Below are positions 1 through 5,140 of a DNA stretch of 5,140 nucleotides, in pieces (position 1 is the stretch's first letter; each line of letters begins with the position of its first letter). The position numbers were made by a program, and so were the translations under genes. The stretch comes from Gemmatimonadota bacterium (GTDB lineage: Bacteria; Gemmatimonadota; Gemmatimonadetes; Longimicrobiales; Gaopeijiaceae): NCBI GenBank assembly GCA_018678395.1, contig JAHHMJ010000319.1, positions 1 through 5,140 of the forward strand, given 5' to 3'. The notes beneath the pieces were generated by a model. The model searched no databases and was not told the origin of the DNA. It saw only the letters and a program-made list of their open reading frames with translations.

Positions 1-23
1 CCCCTGATTCCATCGGTCATCGA

Positions 24-86
24 ATGCTTCACGCACTGCGCCGTCTTCCGCTTCTCGCCCTGACCCTCGTCGCCGTCACGGCCTGT
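24..86 (+). other. Lipoprotein (type II) signal peptide with lipobox
   Basis: Residues 1-21 show a short basic start (MLHALRR), a Leu/Val/Ala-rich core (residues 8-18) and the lipobox V18-T19-A20-C21. This fits the signal peptidase II pattern [LVI][ASTVI][GAS]C. The Cys21 codon is at 84-86 and would become the lipidated N-terminus. Asp22-Asp23-Asp24 and a Pro/Thr linker follow. In enterobacteria Asp at +2 favours inner-membrane retention, but that rule does not hold in many other phyla. Confidence 0.88.
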
Positions 87-3000
87 GACGACGACCCGAC
101 TCCGACCACGGTGATCGGCGGATTGCCCGACGCACTGGCGCCGCTTGCCGTGACCACGGCCAAGAACACGCCGGTCGAGAGGTTCGTCTCGGTGTCGAAC
201 ACCGGGGGCCGCACGTTCACCGCCTCGGTCCTGAGTGGTCCGCAGAACGGGTCGATCGAAGTGACGGCGGTCGCGACCGGAGTCAACGTGCGCTACACGC
301 CGAACACCGGGTTCGCGGGAACGGACCAGCTGACCTACCGCGTCGACGACGGCGTGACGTCGGTCGACGGTGTCGTGAACATCACGGTGACCAATGCGAT
401 CCCGACCGCCGAGACGGTGTTCCTGCGTCGGCCGGCCCTGTCGCCGGTCACCGTGCAGGTGTCGGGCACCGACCCGGACGGCGACCCCCTCAGCTTCGAG
501 GTGGTGGACGCTCCTGCGAACGGTTCGCTGTCGGCCTTCGCTGCCGGATCGCCCGCGGCCGGTCCGCAGGCGACGTCGAATCCCTCCTTCGGGCAGGTGA
601 CCTACACCCCGGACGAGGGCTTCCTGGGAGACGAGTCGTTCACGTACCGCGTCAACGACGGCACTGACGTCAGTCCGGCGGCGACCGTCTTCCTGACGGC
701 CAACCGCCTCCCCCAGGCAATGATCGAGGGCGGGGCGTCTTTCGGGGTTGCGCGCAACACGCCGACGCTGGTCTCGGTCGCGCTCTCCGACATCGACGGG
801 GACGACGTCGCGGTATCGCTCGTGACCGGCCCGGGCAACGGTACGCTCGGTGCCCTCGAGACGACCGCCGCCGGTGTCGACGTTCTCTTCACGCCGACCC
901 CGGGCTTCGCGGGCGACGACAGCTTCACGCTGCTGCTCGACGACGGGCTCGACCAGGTCGAGTTCGTGGTGTCGCTGAGCGTCATCAACACGGCGCCCGT
1001 GGCCTTCAACGTCACGGTGGCGGGTGTCGTGGGGAATGCGGTCGTGGTGGATCTCACGGGGTCGGATCCCGATGGCGATCCGCTGACCTTCGAGATCGTC
1101 TCGGGCCCGGCGATCGGCTCGCTGGGCACCCTGACGTCCACCGGTCCGAACACGGCTCAGGTCGTCTATACGCCCGGCGCGGCGCCGGCGGGTGATCAGA
1201 GCTTCACCTTCCGCGTCGGCGACGGCGGCACCTTCAGTCAGCCCGCGACGGCCACCGTCGCGCTGTCGTCGGGTGCGCCCATCGCGCGGACCCAGTCCGT
1301 GACTGTCGACGAGGACAGCTCGGTCGACATCATCCTGCGCGGAATCGATCAGCAGGGGGACCAGCTCACCTTCTCGGTCGTGACGCCGCCGGCCCACGGA
1401 TCGCTCGGGGCCATCACGTCCCTCGGTCTGTACACGGCCCAGGTGACCTACACGCCGACCGTGAACTTCAACGGCGCCGACTTCTTCACCTTCAGCGTCT
1501 CCGACGGCTCGCTGTCGTCGAACGTGGCTCAGGTCAGCATCACCGTCGTTCCGGACCCGGACGACCCGCCGATCGTGGTGGGAAGCCCGGTGGAGACCTT
1601 CACGACGCACACCAACGTGCCGCTTCAGGTCGCGGCGGCGCGCTCGGCCGACCCTGCCGTGTTCGTCACGGGTGACCTGCTGTCGAACTTCATCGATCTC
1701 GACTTCGACGGGTTGACCGCGTCGCTCGTCCCGGCGTCGGTGACCGCCGGTGCCTCGGTGACCGTGAATCCGGACGGGACGTTCATCTACGCTCCGCCGG
1801 CGGGACGCACCGCGGACGACACGTTCGACTACACGGTGACCGATGGGATGACCCCGGTGACGCGGACGGTGACGGTGCAGTTCACCGGGACCGCGTGGTT
1901 CGTCGACGACACCTTCGGCGGTGCGTCGGACGGCACCCCGGCGGCTCCGTTCGTGAGTCTCGCGGCGGCCGCGGCCGGGTCCGGTCCGAACGACATCGTC
2001 TTCGTGTACGCCGGCAACTCGGGCGTCACCCCGCTTCCGGGTGGCTTCGCGTTCCAGGCCGCCCAGCAGCTGGTGGGTGAGCCGGCCGGGCTGACCACGG
2101 GACTCGGCCCGGTCGTAGCCGCCTCTGCCGCGGCGCGCCCGGTTCTGACGAACGCCGGCGGAGCCGGTGTCACCCTCGCCGACGGCGCGGTCCTCAGCGG
2201 CATCGACGTCGACGCGACCAGCGGTGCGGGCCTGGCGGCCACCGGTGTGGCGGGCGCCACCGTCAGCTCGGTCACGATCACGAATGCCGGCGGAGCCGGA
2301 ATCGACCTCGATGCCCCGACGGGCACGTGGGCGTTCAACTCGGTCACGGTGAGCGGCTCTGCCGCGGGCGCGCTCGACATCGATGGCGGGTCCGCCATGA
2401 TCACGGGTGATCCGTCACTCACGTCGGCTGCCGGACGCTCGGTCGAGATCTCTGCGGTCACAGGGGGTTCCGTGACGTTGAGCGGGCCGATCGCCGATAC
2501 CGGGCTCGGGATCCAGATCGACAACAACACCGGGGGCGTCTTCACGCTCTCGGGCGCCTCGAAGGTGGTGAACACCGGGGCCAGCCCAGCGGTGACGCTC
2601 TCGAACAACACCGGCGCCACCGTCGCCTTCACGGGTGGTGGCCTGGACATCGACGTCACCTCGGCGGCCGGCTTCTCGGCGACGGGTGGCGGGACGGTCA
2701 CGGTCGAGGGCGCGGCCAACAGCGTGACGGCGACCACCGGTACCCCCATCACGGTTCAGAGCACGACCATCGGGGCCGGCGGAGCCACCTTCGAAAGCGT
2801 CGCAGCGGACGGGGCCGCGAACGGAATCGTGGTGGACGCCACCGGTGCCGGTCCGTTCTCGATCACGGGCGTCGGCACGACGGACGGATCCGGCGGAACG
2901 ATCACGAACACGACCGGCGATGCCGTGGTGCTGAACGCCACGGGGTCGGTCAGTCTGGCCAACATGGTGCTGGGTGACCCGACGGCGGTCCTCGGCCAGA

Positions 3001-4178
3001 TTCCCGACGCCACGAACTTCGTGGGCGGTGCCGGGATCATGGCGACCGACGTCAGCGGTACGCCGGGGCTGGCGCTGAGCAACGTCCTGGTGTCGCGGAC
3101 GGCCTCGCACGGGATCGACGGGACCCGGGTCACCGGGCTGTCGGTGACGGGCTCCGACTTCCTGAACAACGGGGACGGCGCCGGCGACGATGCCATGCGC
3201 TTCGGGACCCTGGGGGTCGCGGACGGTTTGTTCGGCACCGTGACCATCGCGAACACCGTGCTCGACGGCTTCGTCGGGAACGGCCTTCTGGTCGAAAACG
3301 AGACCGGGGCGCTGTCCATGACCGTGTCCGCCCTGACCGCCTCGAACAACCAGGCGGGTGTGGCGACGGGCATCGGGGCCGACGGGATCCGCCTGAACCC
3401 GGGCGGGACCGCGACCCTGGTGGTCGATGTGAGCGGCGCCTCGACCTTCAGCACGATCCGGGGGAGCGGGATCTTCGCCAATCCGCAGGCGGGGTCGACG
3501 TTGGACCTCACCGTGAACGGGAACACCTTCGACGACACGGACACCGGTGCAGGTGCCGCCACCGTCATCCCGCAGGACCTGGCCGTTGCGCGGGTCCGCA
3601 TGACCAACAACACCGTGCTGGACGCCTTCGGGTTCGGACTCTATCTCGAGTCCGCCGGCAGCTCGGATCTGGACGGTCGGGTCGATGCCAACACGATCGG
3701 GGACGGTACCTTCGGTTCGGGCACCGGGTCGAACGGCATCGCGGTGATTCACGCGTCCACGGGCACCAGTCGCTTCCTGGTCGAGAACAACGTTCTGACC
3801 AGCCATGGAGGCTCCGGGATCTTCGCCTACAACGAGGAGACCGGAGTTGCAGCCGACATCGACAGTCACGCTACGGTGCGAAACAACTCGGTGAGTGCGC
3901 CCGAGTCGATCGCGACCCCGGGAATCGAGATGCTGACCTTCTTCGACGTGACCCTCTGTGCGGACGTCACGGGCAACACCAGCGCGGGCTCCGCGGGTGC
4001 GTCGGGAATCGAGGTCCAGCAGAACGGCGCCTCGGTCTTCCAGGTTCTGGGGCTGGGCGCTCTGGCGGTCGACGTCTACCTCGCGGGGGCCAACACCTCC
4101 ACTGCGGCCTCGACCGGTGGCACCTACGTGGACGCCCCGGCGGCCTGCCTGGCCCCGACACCGCCGTCGGTGCCCTGA
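24..4178 (+). CDS. Giant lipoprotein with tandem cadherin/Ig-like modules and a C-terminal right-handed parallel beta-helix
   Basis: This 1384-residue exported protein is probably anchored by lipid to the cell envelope. Residues 1-21 form a lipoprotein signal peptide (RR at 6-7, hydrophobic core 8-18, lipobox VTAC with Cys21). Residues ~37-620 hold about six beta-sandwich modules of ~95-110 residues, recognised by a repeated YTP..GF.G.D.FTY.V.DG motif. Residues 625-665 (W.VDD..GG..DGT..APF.SL) look like the usual entry segment of pectate-lyase-like helices. Coils then continue to about 1375, with Asn- and Gly-rich turns. Such proteins are generally adhesins, matrix components or polysaccharide-binding or -cleaving proteins. 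No catalytic residues can be assigned, so the function is unknown. ATG24 is chosen because the signal peptide starts there, although the frame is open to the left edge and no clear Shine-Dalgarno is seen in bases 1-23. No C-terminal sorting signal or membrane segment is visible. Fold confidence is high, function confidence low. Confidence 0.93.
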   Translation: MLHALRRLPLLALTLVAVTACDDDPTPTTVIGGLPDALAPLAVTTAKNTPVERFVSVSNTGGRTFTASVLSGPQNGSIEVTAVATGVNVRYTPNTGFAGTDQLTYRVDDGVTSVDGVVNITVTNAIPTAETVFLRRPALSPVTVQVSGTDPDGDPLSFEVVDAPANGSLSAFAAGSPAAGPQATSNPSFGQVTYTPDEGFLGDESFTYRVNDGTDVSPAATVFLTANRLPQAMIEGGASFGVARNTPTLVSVALSDIDGDDVAVSLVTGPGNGTLGALETTAAGVDVLFTPTPGFAGDDSFTLLLDDGLDQVEFVVSLSVINTAPVAFNVTVAGVVGNAVVVDLTGSDPDGDPLTFEIVSGPAIGSLGTLTSTGPNTAQVVYTPGAAPAGDQSFTFRVGDGGTFSQPATATVALSSGAPIARTQSVTVDEDSSVDIILRGIDQQGDQLTFSVVTPPAHGSLGAITSLGLYTAQVTYTPTVNFNGADFFTFSVSDGSLSSNVAQVSITVVPDPDDPPIVVGSPVETFTTHTNVPLQVAAARSADPAVFVTGDLLSNFIDLDFDGLTASLVPASVTAGASVTVNPDGTFIYAPPAGRTADDTFDYTVTDGMTPVTRTVTVQFTGTAWFVDDTFGGASDGTPAAPFVSLAAAAAGSGPNDIVFVYAGNSGVTPLPGGFAFQAAQQLVGEPAGLTTGLGPVVAASAAARPVLTNAGGAGVTLADGAVLSGIDVDATSGAGLAATGVAGATVSSVTITNAGGAGIDLDAPTGTWAFNSVTVSGSAAGALDIDGGSAMITGDPSLTSAAGRSVEISAVTGGSVTLSGPIADTGLGIQIDNNTGGVFTLSGASKVVNTGASPAVTLSNNTGATVAFTGGGLDIDVTSAAGFSATGGGTVTVEGAANSVTATTGTPITVQSTTIGAGGATFESVAADGAANGIVVDATGAGPFSITGVGTTDGSGGTITNTTGDAVVLNATGSVSLANMVLGDPTAVLGQIPDATNFVGGAGIMATDVSGTPGLALSNVLVSRTASHGIDGTRVTGLSVTGSDFLNNGDGAGDDAMRFGTLGVADGLFGTVTIANTVLDGFVGNGLLVENETGALSMTVSALTASNNQAGVATGIGADGIRLNPGGTATLVVDVSGASTFSTIRGSGIFANPQAGSTLDLTVNGNTFDDTDTGAGAATVIPQDLAVARVRMTNNTVLDAFGFGLYLESAGSSDLDGRVDANTIGDGTFGSGTGSNGIAVIHASTGTSRFLVENNVLTSHGGSGIFAYNEETGVAADIDSHATVRNNSVSAPESIATPGIEMLTFFDVTLCADVTGNTSAGSAGASGIEVQQNGASVFQVLGLGALAVDVYLAGANTSTAASTGGTYVDAPAACLAPTPPSVP
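132..1883 (+). repeat. Six tandem cadherin/Ig-like beta-sandwich modules (protein-level repeat)
   Basis: Six divergent modules lie within the large lipoprotein. Their conserved C-terminal motif, YTP..GF.G.D.FTY.V.DG or a variant, starts at residues 91, 194, 289, 382, 476 and 588, giving spacings of 103, 95, 93, 94 and 112. Modules 2 and 4 carry an intact DPDGDPL loop (150-156 and 348-354). Module 3 has DIDGDDV, module 5 DQQGDQL and module 6 D.D.D (558-562), while module 1 has no equivalent (NTGGRTF). NGSL/NGTL-like turns recur at 75, 166, 272, 364 and 459. These modules resemble the cadherin-like, Big_9 and VCBS-type families used as extended stalks in bacterial surface proteins, and the acidic loops suggest calcium binding by analogy. 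The repeats are diverged at DNA level, so this is an old array and not a recent amplification. Module 2 has an Ala/Gly/Ser/Pro-rich insertion (~171-189) and module 6 a longer first half. Module boundaries are approximate. Confidence 0.85.
1896..4148 (+). other. Right-handed parallel beta-helix domain (residues ~625-1375)
   Basis: This domain forms the C-terminal half of the large lipoprotein. It opens with a W.VDD..GG..DGT..APF segment (625-643) typical of pectate-lyase-like superhelices. In residues 709-785 a GAG turn recurs with Gly at 715, 736, 759 and 782, which is a classic 21-23-residue coil. Residues ~806-985 form a Gly/Thr-rich block (for example NNTGATVAFTGGGLDID and GGTVTVEGAANS) that I recall as common in bacterial beta-strand-repeat proteins. 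From ~1020 the coils lengthen. Asn residues followed by a small or beta residue stand at 1167, 1196, 1223, 1256, 1288 and 1318, which is 27-33 residues apart and suggests an Asn ladder. The last coils contain the only two cysteines of the mature chain other than the anchor (1312 and 1375). Members of this fold include polysaccharide lyases, hydrolases and non-catalytic adhesins; no active site can be identified here. Confidence 0.82.
2148..2299 (+). repeat. Short near-exact direct repeat within the beta-helix coding region
   Basis: The 20 bases at 2148-2167 recur at 2280-2299 with one mismatch (C/T at a third codon position). The offset of 132 bases is 44 codons. Both copies encode TNAGGAG (residues 709-715 and 753-759), so the spacing equals two 22-residue helix coils. 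The repeat most likely reflects duplication of coil-coding units, and I see no sign of a mobile element. Confidence 0.6.
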
Positions 4179-4200
4179 CCCGAGAGAGCCATCACCGGTT

Positions 4201-4244
4201 CGTCGAGGTCGTCCCCGTCCATCGGACGCGGGGCGACCTCGTCG
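4201..4244. terminator. Convergent, probably bidirectional hairpin terminator
   Basis: The 81-base gap between the two convergent genes contains a strong GC-rich imperfect inverted repeat. Bases 4204-4211 pair with 4234-4241 (8 bp). Base T4212 bulges, then 4213-4216 pair with 4230-4233 (4 bp). An inner GTCC/GGAC stem (4217-4220 with 4224-4227) closes on a three-base loop, leaving bases 4228-4229 unpaired. Beyond a T-T mismatch, two further outer pairs (4201-4202 with 4243-4244) are possible. There is no T-tract on either side, so it is not a canonical intrinsic terminator. Position, palindromic symmetry and strength favour a shared termination or transcript-end-protecting structure for both genes. 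Confidence 0.6.
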
Positions 4245-4259
4245 CATCCGGGTGAGCGG

Positions 4260-5140
4260 TCAGCGGGGGTAGAGGCGGTAGGGATCCGCTAGCGACTCGA
4301 ACGCCTCCCGGTCCGCCGCCCAGGAACGGTGCAACGCATCGACCCCTTCTCCCGCGTCGACGCCGGCGCGGAGCCGATCGGTGCCGGCGAGACGATCGAA
4401 GTGCGCCACGTTCCACTCCCATGCGTCTCCCGCCATCGCACGCGCCTCCACGAGCACCGCGAGGGAGGTCAGCGTGGGGTCGTAGGCACCGGGGTCGACG
4501 GCACGGAGCCGGACTCCTTCGAGCTCCCGATCCGCCCACTTGCCGTCCGACGGGTCGCGCGGCACGAAGCGCACCGGCAAGACCTCGACGCCGGGCAGGT
4601 TGCGTCGTGTCAGACGCGCGGCGAGCGAGTCCGCGTCGAGCCAGGGTGCACCGACCTGCTGGAACGGGCGGTCCGTACCCCGTCCCACGGAGAGGTTCGT
4701 GCCCTCGAACAGGCAGGTCCCCGGGTAGTGCAGGGCACTGGCCACCGAGGGCATGTTCGGCGACGGGGGAATCCACTCGAGACCGGTGGCCTCGTGTCCC
4801 GCGCCCGGATCCCACCCCTCGACCGGGACGACGGAGAGGTCGACCTCGACGCCGAAGGCACCGCGGAACAGCCGTGCCAGCTCACCGGCGGTCATCCCGT
4901 GGCGCATCGGGACCGGGTGCAGCCCCACGAAGGTCGCGAACGCGGGATCGAGGACGTTTCCCTGCACGGCCAGCCCGATCGGGTTGGGTCGATCCAGCAC
5001 CTCGAAGGGAATCCCCGCGTCTCCGGCGGCCTCCATCGCGAGACTCATGGTGTAGACGTAGGTGTAGTAGCGGGCGCCCACGTCCTGCATGTCGAATACG
5101 AGCACGTCGATCGCATCGAGGTCGGCGGCGCTGGGGGCGC
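4260..5140 (-). CDS. namZ: DUF1343/NamZ-family exo-beta-N-acetylmuramidase (partial, N-terminus beyond the window)
   Basis: This is the C-terminal 292 residues of a NamZ-family protein (DUF1343, glycoside hydrolase family GH171). The characterised Bacillus subtilis enzyme removes terminal N-acetylmuramic acid from peptidoglycan fragments for cell-wall turnover and recycling. Family signatures are plain in order: FDMQDVGARYYTYVYTM (5046-5096), LDRPNPIG near 4980, GLHPVPMRHGMT (4890-4925), PPSPNMPS near 4750, and a block with YPGTCLFEGTN and SVGRGTDRPFQQ (4632-4727). The C-terminus has FDRLAGTD and ends W...F......YRLYPR, as is usual for the family's second domain. Family members are about 400 residues, so roughly the first 100, including any export signal, are missing. 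The GTG at 5103-5105 is an internal Val codon: the frame continues in family-like sequence (DLDAIDVLVFD) to the edge. The stop is at 4260-4262. The gene converges on the lipoprotein gene. Family assignment is firm; the enzymatic activity is inferred from homologues. Confidence 0.92.
   Translation of the reverse strand, partial: APSAADLDAIDVLVFDMQDVGARYYTYVYTMSLAMEAAGDAGIPFEVLDRPNPIGLAVQGNVLDPAFATFVGLHPVPMRHGMTAGELARLFRGAFGVEVDLSVVPVEGWDPGAGHEATGLEWIPPSPNMPSVASALHYPGTCLFEGTNLSVGRGTDRPFQQVGAPWLDADSLAARLTRRNLPGVEVLPVRFVPRDPSDGKWADRELEGVRLRAVDPGAYDPTLTSLAVLVEARAMAGDAWEWNVAHFDRLAGTDRLRAGVDAGEGVDALHRSWAADREAFESLADPYRLYPR

Noticed and set aside
132..1883. The module array as a recent tandem DNA duplication or as RTX calcium repeats.
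   Set aside because: The modules share only protein motifs and are diverged at DNA level. There are no GGXGXDXXX nonapeptides typical of RTX.
4100..4178. A C-terminal surface-sorting domain (PEP-CTERM, type IX secretion tail, LPXTG or autotransporter barrel).
   Set aside because: The tail ends in CLAPTPPSVP with no hydrophobic helix, basic tail or barrel strands. The N-terminal lipobox is the only visible anchor.
2415..4247. A 610-codon open frame antisense to the beta-helix region, plus other long antisense frames at 602-1153, 1829-2752 and 2756-3613.
   Set aside because: Their translations are low-complexity Arg/Gly/Asp- or Pro/Val/Ser-rich strings without any domain. They mirror the GC-rich codon usage of the real gene, which suppresses antisense stops. 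The sense strand carries a coherent exported protein throughout.
4192..4885. Alternative minus-strand frames at 4192-4815 and 4610-4885, and plus-strand frames at 4540-4728 and 4753-5055.
   Set aside because: They overlap the clearly conserved NamZ frame, and their translations are Arg/Pro/Ser-rich with no recognisable motif.
5103..5105. GTG as a possible start codon of the minus-strand gene.
   Set aside because: It encodes Val inside the conserved DVLVFDMQD segment. The upstream codons to the window edge continue family-like sequence (DLDAI), so the gene starts outside the window.
1..5140. CRISPR arrays, tRNA or rRNA genes, insertion sequences, phage or defence genes.
   Set aside because: Nearly the whole window is covered by the two protein genes, and the 81-base gap contains only the hairpin. 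No regularly spaced repeats, cloverleaf sequences, transposase motifs or terminal inverted repeats were seen.

Overview
This 5140-base window is GC-rich (about two thirds G+C by eye). It holds two convergent genes separated by 81 bases. Proteins encoded here use Arg and almost no Lys: two Lys in 1384 residues of the first gene and one in the visible 292 residues of the second. Together with the lipoprotein signal and a NamZ-type peptidoglycan hydrolase, this suggests a high-GC, free-living, Gram-negative-type bacterium. Gemmatimonadota or a neighbouring group is a plausible guess, but the sequence contains no marker that fixes the phylum.

Bases 24-4178 (+) encode one very large exported lipoprotein of 1384 residues. 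It has a lipobox signal peptide with the anchor at Cys21, directly followed by three Asp. About six tandem cadherin/Ig-like beta-sandwich modules come next (residues ~37-620), then a long right-handed parallel beta-helix (residues ~625-1375). The natural reading is a lipid-anchored surface protein: a stalk of Ig-like modules carrying a beta-helical head that binds or processes a polysaccharide or another surface. No catalytic residues can be assigned, so enzyme versus adhesin stays open.

Bases 4179-4259 are the short convergent intergenic gap. It is largely filled by a strong GC-rich imperfect hairpin (4201-4244) that could terminate transcription from both sides.

Bases 4260-5140 (-) encode the C-terminal 292 residues of a DUF1343/NamZ-family protein (exo-beta-N-acetylmuramidase family, GH171). 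Its N-terminus, signal peptide and promoter lie beyond the right edge of the window.

The two genes are convergent, so they do not form an operon. Both products are expected at the cell envelope, but nothing in the sequence links them functionally. There are no RNA genes, mobile elements, CRISPR arrays or phage features. I find no convincing undescribed system. The points most worth a second look are the design of the giant lipoprotein (acidic run after the anchor Cys, strong net negative charge, two lone C-terminal cysteines, change of coil length along the helix) and the convergent hairpin.
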